Source of the DNA: Enoplolaimus lenunculus
Taxonomy: Eukaryota; Nematoda; Enoplea; Enoplida; Thoracostomopsidae
Length of the DNA: 64,000 nt
NCBI GenBank assembly: GCA_030248215.1
Contig: JASANG010002214.1
Location: 248,001 to 312,000, forward strand
Direction of reading: 5' to 3'
Shown: one piece after another, positions 11,027 through 22,700 of the stretch
Position numbering within the stretch: the stretch's first letter is position 1
Layout of the letters: each line of letters begins with the position of its first letter
The notes under the pieces: model-generated
Told to the model about the DNA's origin: nothing
The model's input: only the letters and a program-made list of their open reading frames with translations
Databases searched by the model: none
Translations under genes and position numbers: made by a program

Positions 11027-11449
11027 CAGGGTGTGACCGAATATCCAGTTTAATATCCGGCAAAAACTGATATCCGTAACCGGTACAGACGTACCGGATA
11101 TTTACGGTTATGCTGCCGAGTATCATAAAACTGCTTTTTACAAGTGAGCGTCATATCATCTTGCTGCGGATACATTTCTGGGCAACTAAAGAAGTTCAAG
11201 GTTTGACACGTTTTCAGCTACTTTTTACTTTTGTAAGCGAGCTAGAGTTAAAAACGCATTTTTGCATTAAATAATTTCGGCTATCTGTCGCAATTGTAAG
11301 CTTTATAACAAAAGAAAACATCGAAAACATTAAAATTGAGCAAAAAAAGAATTATTTTAACACATACAATTTCCGGTATCCGGTTCGTGTTCCGGCGAAA
11401 AATTCGATATCCGTATGCGGTATAGGTAAATTAATATCCGGTCGCACTG
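11027..11449. mobile_element. hAT-type MITE with perfect 8-bp target duplication
   Basis: It begins CAGGGTGTGACCGAATATCC and ends in the inverted counterpart GGATATT...GGTCGCACTG (approximate inverted repeat; TTAATATCCGGTCGCACTG at the right). It is flanked by the identical octamer TTTATAAC at 11019-11026 and 11450-11457. Eight-base duplications with CAG-type ends are the hallmark of the hAT superfamily. At 423 bp with no open frame it must be non-autonomous. A relative occurs at 13175-13521. Confidence 0.85.
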
Positions 11450-11585
11450 TTTATAACCTATAAGCTCGTCAATAGCTATCGCACAAATACACAACAAATA
11501 AACAATAATTTACTTCAAAAACATCTTTAATTCGTGTGCAACAAAGAATACTGATATCAAGTGGTTAGTTTAAACCACTGTAAAG

Positions 11586-11690
11586 GCCAATATATAGAAC
11601 AGGACCGTAACAGTAGTATAAGCATGTTTGTAAGCCTAAGTCCAAGAATGAAATTATACCTAAGCCTAAGTCTAAGCAAAAAATGATCTG
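11586..11690. repeat. Partial copy of the TTAGGC-bearing palindromic element (family A)
   Basis: The segment has the GGCCAATATATAGAACAGG end and the CCTAAGCCTAAGTC interior seen in full at 59494-59702, but lacks the opposite end. Confidence 0.6.
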
Positions 11691-11693
11691 AAG

Positions 11694-12017
11694 CAGGATG
11701 CAACCGGAATTCCGGTTCCGGCATTTTTTCACCTTTCGGTTCCCGTAAATTTTTACCGGAATTAAAAATTTCGGTATTAAAATTCGGTCAGTGTAAATTA
11801 AGATACTTAACTAAAAATGACGATAAAAATTAGATTTTATTAGTACAGTATGCAAACCTTGACAATAAAATGAATTTTTGGTTGCATGTATTTTTCATTT
11901 CCCGGTTCCGTTTCCGGTAATTTGTTCAAATTTCGGTTCCGGTAAATTGAAATTCCGGCTAAGGTTCCGGTAAATTGTAATTCCGGTTCCGATAAATTGT
12001 AATTCCGGTTGCACTCA
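11694..12017. mobile_element. hAT-type MITE of the GGTGCAACCGG family
   Basis: It starts CAGGATGCAACCGGAATTCC and ends AATTCCGGTTGCACTC, the same ends as the 63478-63821 copy. The interior shows repeated GGTTCCGGTAAATTG-like motifs. No coding capacity is seen. Confidence 0.7.
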
Positions 12018-12142
12018 AGATTAAAGCTTAAGCTAACTCTATTGTAGTCCCACAGAAAAAGCCCCTGAGCGTTACATGGACTGCTGTTACGAATTTGAGT
12101 CAAACGTTAACGCCAGAATCTCGACAAAAATAAATACGTACA

Positions 12143-12727
12143 ACAAAATAAATTGTCTTGAAATTTCAATACTCCCACTTTCTTAAATTTTCAAGACATA
12201 AATGTCTGGTATTTCAGACATTAATAGTCTTGAACAGCTCAGAAATTTGTCTGAAATGCATAAAGATAAATGTCTTATATTTAAGGAATTATTGTTGCCA
12301 ATTTTTAAAACATAGTTTTTTTCGTTTCAATAATAGCTGCCTTATATTCATGATTGCTTTTCAAATTTTCAGGTATATAAAAAGTTGATCCGTTTATATT
12401 CTTAAAAGTGTTAATTTCGTTGAGCTTTAGCCAGAAATTTGCAATTGTTTACCTGGAAAATCTTTGTGTTGTATTTCAGACAAATTTGTGTTATATTTCA
12501 GAGATATTTGTCTTATTTATATTTCAGAAATATGTTTGTTAATCGTTCATGAAACAAAGTCTTAAATTTCCGACTTATAAGTCGAAAACATTTCAGATCC
12601 ATATTTCTGAAAATTTTAAGAAATAAAAGTCTCAAATTCAAGACATATGTGTCTGGAGTCTGTATTACGACATAATTGTCTTAAATTGAGACAATATTTC
12701 TCGAGTATAATAGACAATTTATTTTGT
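12143..12727. mobile_element. AT-rich inverted-repeat element with GACAT/ATGTC motifs
   Basis: A perfect 16-bp inverted terminal repeat, ACAAAATAAATTGTCT, is at 12143-12158 and, inverted, at 12712-12727. The interior is filled with short palindromic motifs such as AGACATAAATGTCT and TTTCAGAC spaced through 580 bp. The open frame at 12158-12388 falls inside it and is not a gene. The superfamily is not assigned. Confidence 0.7.
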
Positions 12728-13174
12728 GTGCATATGCGCTACGCATATTCCACGCTTTGCAAATTTGTTGGTTTATCATAACTGTACGGTAATTTTGCAA
12801 GTACGTCCTTTCTGATTTAGAAACATAAATACAGTAATGCTTAGATGCTATATAGACTGACAAACTTTTTAAGAATTGCCAGTAAATATAAATAAAGACG
12901 GATCATGTACGACGCAAACATCAGCATAAGACTATTTCGATGGCTACCGTTAAGTGAGCTTGGATGATGCCAGCTTTTATGATGACACTTATGCATGTGC
13001 AACTGGAAGCGCAGAAAGCTATGCTGGGAGAAAATTTCTTAGGAACACAAGTTGAGTTGAACGAATGCAAATATCTGTCGTTTTTCTCTTTACAATAAAC
13101 AATGAAGCGCAGAAAAACTTTTCTTATGTAATTGAAAACGACTCAATTTAACAATAAGCTATATACTTCCAAGC

Positions 13175-13521
13175 CAGGGGGCGACCGCATACCGGATACT
13201 GAATTTTACACCGGAACAGGAACCGGATATTGTGTATGTTAAAATAATATATTACTTTATCGGTGTATTTCTAGCATGCCCAAGATATTGTCTGTTATAA
13301 AGTTTATAATTGCTGCTGATAAACTGAAATTATTTAATGCAAAAATGCGTTTCTCACTCGCATACGTACATAAGTTAAAAGTAGCTGAAAACATATCAAA
13401 GCTTGAACTTATTGACTTGTAAGACGTTGACTTTCAGAAAGCAGTTTTATGATATTCGGCACCACAACCGTAAATACCCCGTATCCGGTATGTTTATACC
13501 AGATACCGGAACCGGATCTCA
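13175..13521. repeat. Diverged hAT-type MITE (ACCGGATA family)
   Basis: It begins CAGGGGGCGACCGCATACCG and ends with ATACCGGAACCGGATCTCAG; inside are two copies of TATCCGGT-like motifs and a segment similar to the 11027-11449 element in inverted orientation. The ends have decayed and no target duplication is clear. Confidence 0.55.
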
Positions 13522-13655
13522 GTTTGATGGAGTATGAAACTGATTTGGTGACTACGATATAAGTTTATGTGTTGAACCTTGCAGCTGTCTGGATACAGCA
13601 TATTGCTTCACAAGATACACAGAGGTAGACAACAAATCAATAAGCTCACACAAAA

Positions 13656-14087
13656 CTAAAAATATAACGAAGAATACACAATAATCCATGAAACTAAAAA
13701 CGTCGCAAACGAACTCATGAAACCCTCTTTGGCAACTTCCCAAAATCCGCCTAATGTGTCTTCGTCCACCCCTTGATATGACGTTACAAACAAATGTACG
13801 GTCAGTGTTGAAATAAGTAGAAATAATGCTAGTCCTACGAAACCGTAAATAGATAATGCACCCCATAATAGTCCTAAAGCAAGACCGAGAACCTGACGCG
13901 ACCAGTATATCACGTCAAGCAGATCGTCTTTGTCAGGCCATTCTGAGTTGGCGGCCAATGAGCGATAAAATAACTCTTTAGCATGGGCATCGATTTTCAG
14001 CAATCCAAAGAAGTAATACGCAGTCGATGTATCTGATAGTGCTTTAGTACTTGTTAAGCTTCCATGTTTATATTTAGCTGCACTCAT
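13656..14087 (-). CDS. RAB5IF: RAB5IF / OPTI, small multipass ER membrane protein
   Basis: A complete 143-codon frame from ATG at 14087 to TAG at 13656-13658. Residues about 52-142 align with human RAB5IF (C20orf24, RCAF1, OPTI): WPDKDDLLDVIYWSRQVLGL against WEDKDEFLDVIYWFRQIIAV, and GGFWEVAKEGFMSSFATFLV against GGTWELTKEGFMTSFALFMV. Three hydrophobic segments fit the known helices. The family is described as a partner of TMCO1 in the GEL complex of the multipass translocon at the ER, and also as a factor affecting respiratory supercomplex assembly. The N-terminal 50 residues are not conserved. The gene has no intron here whereas the human gene is split, so intron loss or a functional retrocopy is possible. 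It is divergent with ANAPC1. Confidence 0.92.
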   Translation of the reverse strand: MSAAKYKHGSLTSTKALSDTSTAYYFFGLLKIDAHAKELFYRSLAANSEWPDKDDLLDVIYWSRQVLGLALGLLWGALSIYGFVGLALFLLISTLTVHLFVTSYQGVDEDTLGGFWEVAKEGFMSSFATFLVSWIIVYSSLYF

Positions 14088-15414
14088 ATTATCAATATGA
14101 AATAATGCTCGCTAAAACTTAAAAGTATTCCGTAAATGTTAACTAACCTGTAGCTTGCGATGAACACGGTACTTAGTTGAAAATAAAACCACACATTATG
14201 AGCAGGTCAAAAATGGGCATGGTAAGCTGTGTCTAATTAAAGCATTTCAACTGTAAATTGAAATTAAAGTCTAGCTCTCCGTCATTTGAATTGTTGCAGG
14301 CCTAATTAGCTTTCGCAATTTAATGTGAGACATGTTTGTTCGTGCGGTTCCTACCTAGACTGACATGAGGGTCACGCTGCGAGCACAAAGGTATATTGCC
14401 GCGCTTTGAAGATGGTATCCAGTCGAAAATAGGGTGGACAGTCACAGGACAACCTTGTTTGAAACTGGGACATGTAAGTAGGTGAGAGAAGCTTGTTTGC
14501 ATGCATATGCATTATGCAAGTGCATTGCACTATATAGTATGACTGCCGACAGCATACGGTTGACGCAAATAGCCGACGAATAAAGTAGTTGCAGAGACGT
14601 GCTCCACAGCGCAGTGGTAGTTCGCAAAATGATCTGCAAGCTTGAAGTTCGATAACCGCTCTGTAGGTTCGCTTTTCCAGCTGCTTAGTTAAAAAGGTCT
14701 CATGTAATGGTTATATTTTGCTCCACATTTTCGATCAACACTACTTGTGGGCTCAATAATACAAAGCGACATCGGGAGTGGTAGTTGTGATATCACATCC
14801 GCCCGACCTTGATCTTACATTGGAATTGATTAAAAGATCGTGTATTAAAATATTTGGTGAATCCCTAGCTAAGTATATATTAGAAATTTCCTATAATATC
14901 TTTTCACAGATTCTATATATTATCTGTATCAAGTCTTTAAAAATATGCTACGCTGAATGCAACGGCTTCCTTATGTGTTGGTTTTGAACCAGACATGCTT
15001 TACTGTAACGTGACAAATAACACAGTTCTTTTGCACAATATTAATTACGTAGCTAGAGTTGTGGTTGAGCAAACTGTGATATTTAACACTTCTTATGAAA
15101 ACAGAAAAATTAGTAAACTAATGGCCTCCATCAAAAGGTGTAGCTCAAATTGAAACTTATCAACAAAACCTGTAAAGTGAAAAACAAAGCTAAATACAAT
15201 TTGTCCAGGGTGCAACCGGAATTACAATTTACTGGAACCGGAAAATGAAAAATACATGCCATCGAAAATTCATTTGCATTTCATTGTAGAAAAAACCTTG
15301 TTGTAGATAGGCGTTCACTTTATCTGCCGTATTTTAGATTTTCATAATTCACGGTTGTGACCTCAATTTGGTTTTTACTTTTATATGCTTTGCACTTTGC
15401 AGTAGCTATCGTTC
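14088..15414. promoter_or_regulatory. Divergent intergenic region between RAB5IF and ANAPC1
   Basis: The two start codons face away from each other over 1.3 kb, so both promoters should lie here. I see no strong TATA or initiator. From 15206 to about 15370 there is the left part of a hAT-type MITE starting CAGGGTGCAACCGGAATTAC, leaving only about 40 bp between that relic and the ANAPC1 start codon. Confidence 0.5.
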
Positions 15415-18400
15415 GTGTCTATTTATTTGTCAACAAGTCAATGGAACATGATTGCCGCTTCTGATCCAGTTCATGTGAAATGGTGCAATGGTGATTGCAA
15501 TGAAGCTATTCAAAAACCTGATTGCAACATGAAGCATCGTAGGCTTGAAACTGCAATAAAGGACATTAGTCTGTATGACGTGGTAAGTTCGCTGAACTGA
15601 TACATGCCTGCCGGGTGGATTGAACCGGGGTTGTTGGCCGGAACAAATTACCGGAAAGAAATGGTTTTCAATTCACATGTAACAGACTACAATGACAATG
15701 TGTAATTCTCCATTATGTCCCCAGGACTCATGCGCGAATAGAGCGAAACTTGTAGCATATGAATTTATAAATGGATTTTTGAACTGAAGATTTGCCATAA
15801 TTTATTGTCTTGTGATTCAAGATATATACTTACATAAAACATGTCTGACTGGTTTAGCTCGCTCCACGCATCAGCTTTCTATGACATCTCCTGATCATTC
15901 TACGCCCAAACTTGAATTTTCAAAAACCCAAAAATTTTTCGACAACAGTTAGACAAATTATATAACATTCGACGCAGATTGCAGAATTGGGACGAACAAT
16001 ATTACATTTTAAATAATCTTGAATTCTGGCTATAAAGTTTTTGTCAAATAACTAAATATGGTGCCGACCTATGATCGCAAACAGTACGCCAAATCAGTTA
16101 TCTGACAACAACTCGTTCTCCAGACTTTGATTGCAGAAAAGTTACCACTCGGCCCAGCTCCGCAAGTTGCGTCGAATGATTATAATTTTATTTGTCTTGT
16201 ATCAAAACTTTGAGTGATAATGCAAGGTGATATTAAAGAATGATTTGGGTTTGGAGTTATTTATGCACTACAATTAGAGACAAGTGACATTTATGGACTC
16301 TTAACTAAGGTTTAGGGACTCTATTCGGGTTACTGCAGTATGCAAAAATTTTCAAAAATACCTAATTTGCATATTGCATAATTGATAAGCCTAAATTAAG
16401 CTTTTTTACAATTTGGGTGCGAGGAAGGCTTAAGTGTGTTCGAGCTTCGCTCAATAAATTAATGTAGTCCCCTTACGACTGGTTTTTAAATTATTAAGTG
16501 TCTGAGCATAGAGTGTAGACATGTATTGTTGAACGTGTGCTATTGAGTTGATTACACAGTGTGTATATGTTATTTATTGGGGTTGTGTTACAGGGTCTCA
16601 AATACAAAAGTGGAAGGAATTTGATCAAATGGCGTAAACATAATGGGAAAGAACAGCAGATGTGGACAGTTGGCCAAAAGATAATCATTACGAAGAACCA
16701 TATTAGCGATGCTTCCTTTGATGTTGAGTTCTCATTCAAACATGTTAGTTGATGTGTCGTTTTGTCTAATACGCAGAATTGTTGCGGACTTCGTCGGTAG
16801 ATGGTAGATAATAGATCTATCTACGTACGTATTTTTAATCAGGGCATGTTTTGTGATATCTTCTAATTATGCACAGTACTGTGATTTCTATCTACAGGTG
16901 CTAATGAATGTTGCGTACACGAATCACAAATTTTTACAACTAGTATTGGTAATACGTTTTTCAAAAGAATGCAGTTATTCTGCAACTGAATGGATATCAT
17001 TAGACGACGTATATATACGTATACTGTTTTTCAGCTACGTTTGACTGTTTATTGTTCAAATGTTATGTTGTTTTTTCGTTGAAAGAAATGTGTTTTATTG
17101 CAGGTTTTCTGGTATACATTTCCTCCTGAAACTACCAAGCAGTTGGTTTTAACTCCCCCAGGTTGGTAGTGCGTAATACTTCTATTAGATTTTGCTTTGT
17201 CATACTTTTACTAATTAATCAACTATACAGAAAAAGCGATAAAAATGTTCAAGTTTAACTTTTAAACTCAAAATTACTAATATAGACAGTACCAGACAAT
17301 TTTGTCGAAAAACCGGATTTTATACCGAAACCGGAGAGTGAAAAATACCGGTTGTTTCTATCGGAACCAGAATTGCGGTTGCCTTCTGGTACGCATGCTA
17401 GGAAGCAGGGATGTGCGGTCTCTGTTAAAATCCGAGACCCAAGACCGAGACTTCTGTGTCTCGGTCTCGGTCACCTTTGGACTGTTGCCTTAAAGAAAAA
17501 TATTTTTTCCTAAAAAAGATTTGAATGTTTTTGTACATCTTTTTTGTTATCGCGTAACATGCTCAGGATTGCCTTTTAGTGTGTGATATTAAACTAAAAA
17601 CCATCGCAAAATTTTGTTTTGTTTTATTTTATTGACTACAAGAAATAATCACAGAACTCCAATTATAATTTAATGATTTGCTGATTAGCTTATCTCAGGC
17701 GAGAATTTCGCAAGCAACACTTAATTTAACGACACCGCGTGAAACTGGCGATCGTAATTACCTTCAGTAGGTCAGTATTTCCGTAGCTAACTTTAGAATT
17801 CCCATTCAAAACGAGTCCCGATTTCGATTCCGACTGCACAATCAATATAAATTGGAATTTCCACATTTTAATTTTATCCCTACTTGTGATATGTTATATA
17901 AAAATTCTGCATCAATTATCTATTGTTTTCGATGAGTCATCTAATCAGTAATTGATTGATTAGCTTTTCCAGAAAAAATCATCGCCATCTTGTTCATGCA
18001 ACCTTTTTAAAAATTGTTGCCAGGCAACAGACACCCTAAATGAACATATTTAATATTTAATAATACATAAGTATAACGTAAGCAAATACTTCAGTAAGAT
18101 TTTAGAAACTCTGCCAATGTGATTAATTATACATATACACCAATTTAAATCTGGAACAAGTCGCAACCGATCTGTGACTGACAATAGTTGGAATATTCTC
18201 TACGTAGGATAAGTTTGTACGTCATGTTGTTACGCTGATTAACTTGGTTATATAATTTCTAGGTGCAGGACGCCATGAACTTAGTTAGGATTTTGCAAAG
18301 GAGTCTTAAAGTTGCATAAAAATTATGAAGAGGGTCGTTGTATTACCAACTAAAATTTTTCTAAAAACAGTGCAGCAGAAAAGGCAACAGAGGGCTTGAC

Positions 18401-19723
18401 CTTTCGAAAACTGCAACCGTGAAATGTTTATATGCATGCAACATTATACTGATATACGGCAGTTGATGAAACTTGCTAAGTTTCAAGTGGCCATGATTGA
18501 AATCGCTACTTGCGCTTGATTTTGACAAATGTTTCAAATTTACTGAGGAAATTCAATGAGATGAGATGATACTGTTTGTTTTAACACGCGGTGACCGTAT
18601 CTTTAGCTACCCCCCAAATTAGTTGTCTGTTTTAATTTTGCGTTTTTAACAACTAGTGTCTGTTTTAGCAAACGATGAAAAAGATTGCCTTTGTGTATTG
18701 GGTCAACAAAATTTTGATGTCTTCTCTGATGAATCTCATATGTCACTTAGCCTGCCATTTAAGGTATGAAGCAGCATATGTACGTTATTAATGTTATTGG
18801 TTTTTTCAATCGAATTACCATATTGCAACAAGTACTTATCTTCAAAAATAAAAATCCAGATTTGATCAATTTAAGTTGTAGTTTTGCGCAAGTGCAAAGG
18901 TTCTGAAAGGGGTAGGCTGCGGTAGCTGGGATCTTATTTCTGATTTAATAATATTTCCACTTTAGGCGAAACAGTGCTATTCGTCTAAACTTGGATTGTT
19001 GTTCGAACGTGAAACTGAAAGACAACAGTCGTCTGTTGAAGGGTACGTTGAATAGTATGTGCCATAAACACTGTGCGATGTTACTGAAGTGTATTTCAGT
19101 CTGAAATTAATTCGAAAATTAACTCAAGATTTAAACTTTTACTACGAAATCAAACTTGTGGCAGTAAAATAATCAGCGTGACCAACTATGTTATCTCAAG
19201 CGCTTTTACTGCTTAAATGCTTATTTCATTTGTTTTTTGACATGTTGCAGAGGGGATTACATGCCTTTTCTGTATAGTTTGGGACATCCGTTGAAAGAGT
19301 TTCTGCCTGTGTTACACAAACCGCCAGGTAGGTTGATTTGAAATATTGTGGCTTTTTGTTTCCTGTTTTATCAAATTTTACAAAACGTAATACATTGCCT
19401 AATCTCTAAAGATCATGTTTTTACTATGTGTGACGCACAAGCACGATATGTGCACAGCTTAAAATCCAAAATAATTATATATCCGCCTTAATAGCATTGT
19501 GTTCACTGAGGCTTTCAACCTTGGCGATCATAATTTTGTGTTATTTAATCAGTATGTTCCTGTTTTATTGCATTCAGGAAATCGGTCCAAAAATCAAGCG
19601 ACATATGTTTGTCATTCAAATTATGTTATTATCGATACGTTCACTTCACCTTCAGTAGCGTTTATATATGATCTTCGATCTGGTCTGCATAGCATTTGGA
19701 GAATTAAAGACGCTAATACCGCG
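15415..19723 (+). CDS. ANAPC1: ANAPC1 exons 1-7: start of N-terminal beta-propeller
   Basis: Exons 15415-15582, 16594-16743, 17104-17161, 18669-18763, 18966-19042, 19251-19327, 19578-19723. The start ATG is chosen because MSIYLSTSQWNMIAASDP parallels human MSNFYEERTTMIAARDL residue by residue in spacing. Later anchors: DCLCVL and LSLPFK (human KCICIL, ASLPFQ), SKLGLLFERE (human TKYGLLFERS), FLYSLGHPLKEF (human MFSMLHPLDEI), VAFIYDLRSGLHSIW (human IVMTYDAVQNVHSVW). These make up the first blades of the WD40-like propeller. Exons 2 and 3 align more weakly and rest on phase and flanking exons. Confidence 0.88.
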
Positions 19724-22700
19724 GTATCGTATGAAATACTTATTGACGAAAGAAAGTACTTAAGTTAGGAAAATGTTTTGTACTTCGGTACAAGGCATAC
19801 ATTGGGAAAGATTAAGAAATGTAATATTGTTTAAGGAAAACATTTTAACATGACCAGATTTAAAACCATTTTGTCCAGTTGTTGAACTAGAGCTATAAAA
19901 ATTGCCAAGTTTTTAAAACATATCCGTCGGTGCAACCGCAACAATCCAGCATACCATCCAGTTCAGATAAATGTTTCAAATGCGTTTGTATTCGCACTCT
20001 CTTTCAGGAAGCGGAACACGCTGCACGCGCGTTTGAACAATCATTTAACGACTCGCTATTATCCTCAAGTTATATTCCTCACGCAGGAACTCCGGGAAAC
20101 AAAAATGTTGGCGGCATTGTTCTCCATAACGGCGGTGCTAGCAACGACTCAAAAGCGAATATTGGTACAACCGGTGAAAATCGCGCATTGCTTACGCGTG
20201 GATATAATGCTGAAAATCGAACTGCTGATGATAATTTGATTATTGGTGAAGATCAGGCTCGGCAGTCATTAGGTCTTGTTGCAAGCAGTTGTTCACGGAC
20301 AAATTCACAAATACTCAGCTCAAATACTGAGAGTAAGTTTTTGCGCAAGTTGATTGTATTGCTGCGATGTCGGTTGTTGACAAGTTACTTTCCAAAACAA
20401 ACACACAAACCCATAAGACATGAACTTCAGCTTACAAACATGACTGTATATTTTGTCGCCACTGTGCGAACCGATGTTGAAATACTTAAGCTGGATGCAA
20501 GGATCGACCAGATATGCATTTTACCGCATACTGGAAACGGAGTCGCACAGTAAATTATTATTTAAGTTTGTAGTCGCAACAAGTGTTTAATATTTTCACA
20601 ATGTAATATGCCATTTTATGATGTGAGAGACCAGAACTTATGATGTGAGAGACCCGAACTGCAAATATTCGCCATCCGATGAGTTTGCGGATGTCGGTTT
20701 CTGTTGGATATTACCCCGGAAAAGGGGATCCGGTCGATTTCTAGCTGTAGGATAGTAAATTTTCAACTGAAACCTGTTTTAAATGTATAGTACAATCGAA
20801 CTTTTAATCGGTGTGTTAAACCATTATCGAAATATTGTTTCTTTGTCTTAAATCATTGCTTATTGATATTTAAGGCTTTGGAAACCAAATAGTGGTTTTC
20901 ACCATAATAATATCGTAAAATTTTAAGCTATTTATCGATTTTAAGGTGCATTACCATCCACTGCAACCAGCAGTCTACCTGGCGCGTCAAACTTACTGGC
21001 GACATCCCATTCGACATTATCTCCAATTATGCCATCACCAAACGCATCAAACCAAACACCTGACCTGCCACATCTGTCTGTGCTGGGAGTGTTTCGTGAC
21101 TCGTTAGTGAACAGGCCATTTACAGCAGCAACTCCACAGCCCCCCTCTGAATCGGCGCTGGCAACAGAACGAAGTAGACGCACGACAACAACAGCGACTT
21201 TAACCCGGACAGTCACATTTACCCCAATGGTCGATGAATCTTTAATTAATAGACGTGAGCTTTCTCAAGTTGTCACTGAGACTCCTGAGTTACCGTCTGT
21301 TGTAACCAGGTCAGCTGCTCGACGCCGCACAGTGGTTACGAGTCCTGCGATTGCACGCATTAGCAGATTGAATGGGTAAGGGACTATGGGATTTAGGCTT
21401 ATTGTCCTGGTTTCATTGAAATGTTGCGTTTTGACCTGTTAACAGGTGCTTGGAAATGGCATGTTACGGTCTTTTAAAAATTTAACTTAAGAAAACAGTA
21501 CTGTGAATATATGTTTTTTTATTTTTCAGTTGTAGAACTTGAAGATTTATAGACTGGATAATGTGTAGTCGTTTGTTTTTAAGGCGCTTAACGGCAGTTG
21601 CTCGTGGAAGTCCAGGCCCTTCGTTTGGACCGGCGGCTGGTACAAGTACACCCATGTTCAGGCCGGAAGCTATGAGCCTACGAAGCCGAATTAGGGGTAA
21701 TAAGAATAACAATTTAAGCTATAATTGGAGTACTCAGGACCGATACGTTGAAGCATTTTAAGAACCGTGAAAATATTGAAACCCGAAAAACGATGAAAAC
21801 TTGAAAGTGTTTATGATGAAAGTTTATCACAAAAGAGAAATGCAATCAGGCACTATATACTTTTTCTGCAAGTTTATTTTATCAAGTCCTAAAAATCACA
21901 GACTTTTGATTATTGTGCCGTAGTATAATTGATTTTTTTATTGTTTAGTACCTTAGTTTGTCGTGAATGCTTCTTGTGTTTGCGCAGGAGCACCGCTCAA
22001 TGCTGGCAACGAGTCGAAAAATAGATCGATGTCTTTTGGTTCTGCTGCATCTGCCAGGCTTTCAGAAGCGAGTTTCTTTTGGCCTTGTGAACCGGTTGTG
22101 CCTGATATATGTCTTGAACATGTTTGGACAGAAACTAATAGCAATCCTGTGTAAGTTTGTTTGTAAGCGTTTGAATTCAAGATTGCTTTAAAATAAAAAC
22201 TAGCTAATTTTATATCATTTCATTTTTATTTACGTGTAGAATTATTGTGAAGTATGTAAACGTGTACAAAGATAGCCTAGCGGTGGTATTTTTGCTCAGT
22301 GTAGTATGGTTTAGCAGTGTTCCGCGGAATTAATGTTCCGATCGTTGGTTCCTCCGATTTTCGGAAATCTATGGAGCACTGAAGGAGGGAACGGTGTTGC
22401 CAGTACAAGTTTTCAACTTAATATTAAATTGAATAAGCCGGTCAAATGAAACAATTTACGACTGATTACCTACATTTGTACTCTGTACAATGTGAATACA
22501 ATGATTGCGGTGTATGCATTTTCTGATTGAACGATCTAGTCTGTACATCAGAATCGTTTGGTTAAAATAGAGACGCAATCCGGTATACTCTTACGTATTG
22601 GCGCAAAATAAATTAGTCAGTTTGGATTTTGGATTAGTATTCTACTCCAACTTGATGTTAGTTTGAATAATTTAGACACGCCTGTTCGGGGGCAAGTACG

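Noticed and set aside
16898-17041. Possible additional ANAPC1 exon after a TCTACAG acceptor
   Set aside because: Exons 16594-16743 and 17104-17161 already join in phase and align with human; adding this segment inserts unalignable residues and lacks a donor in the right phase.
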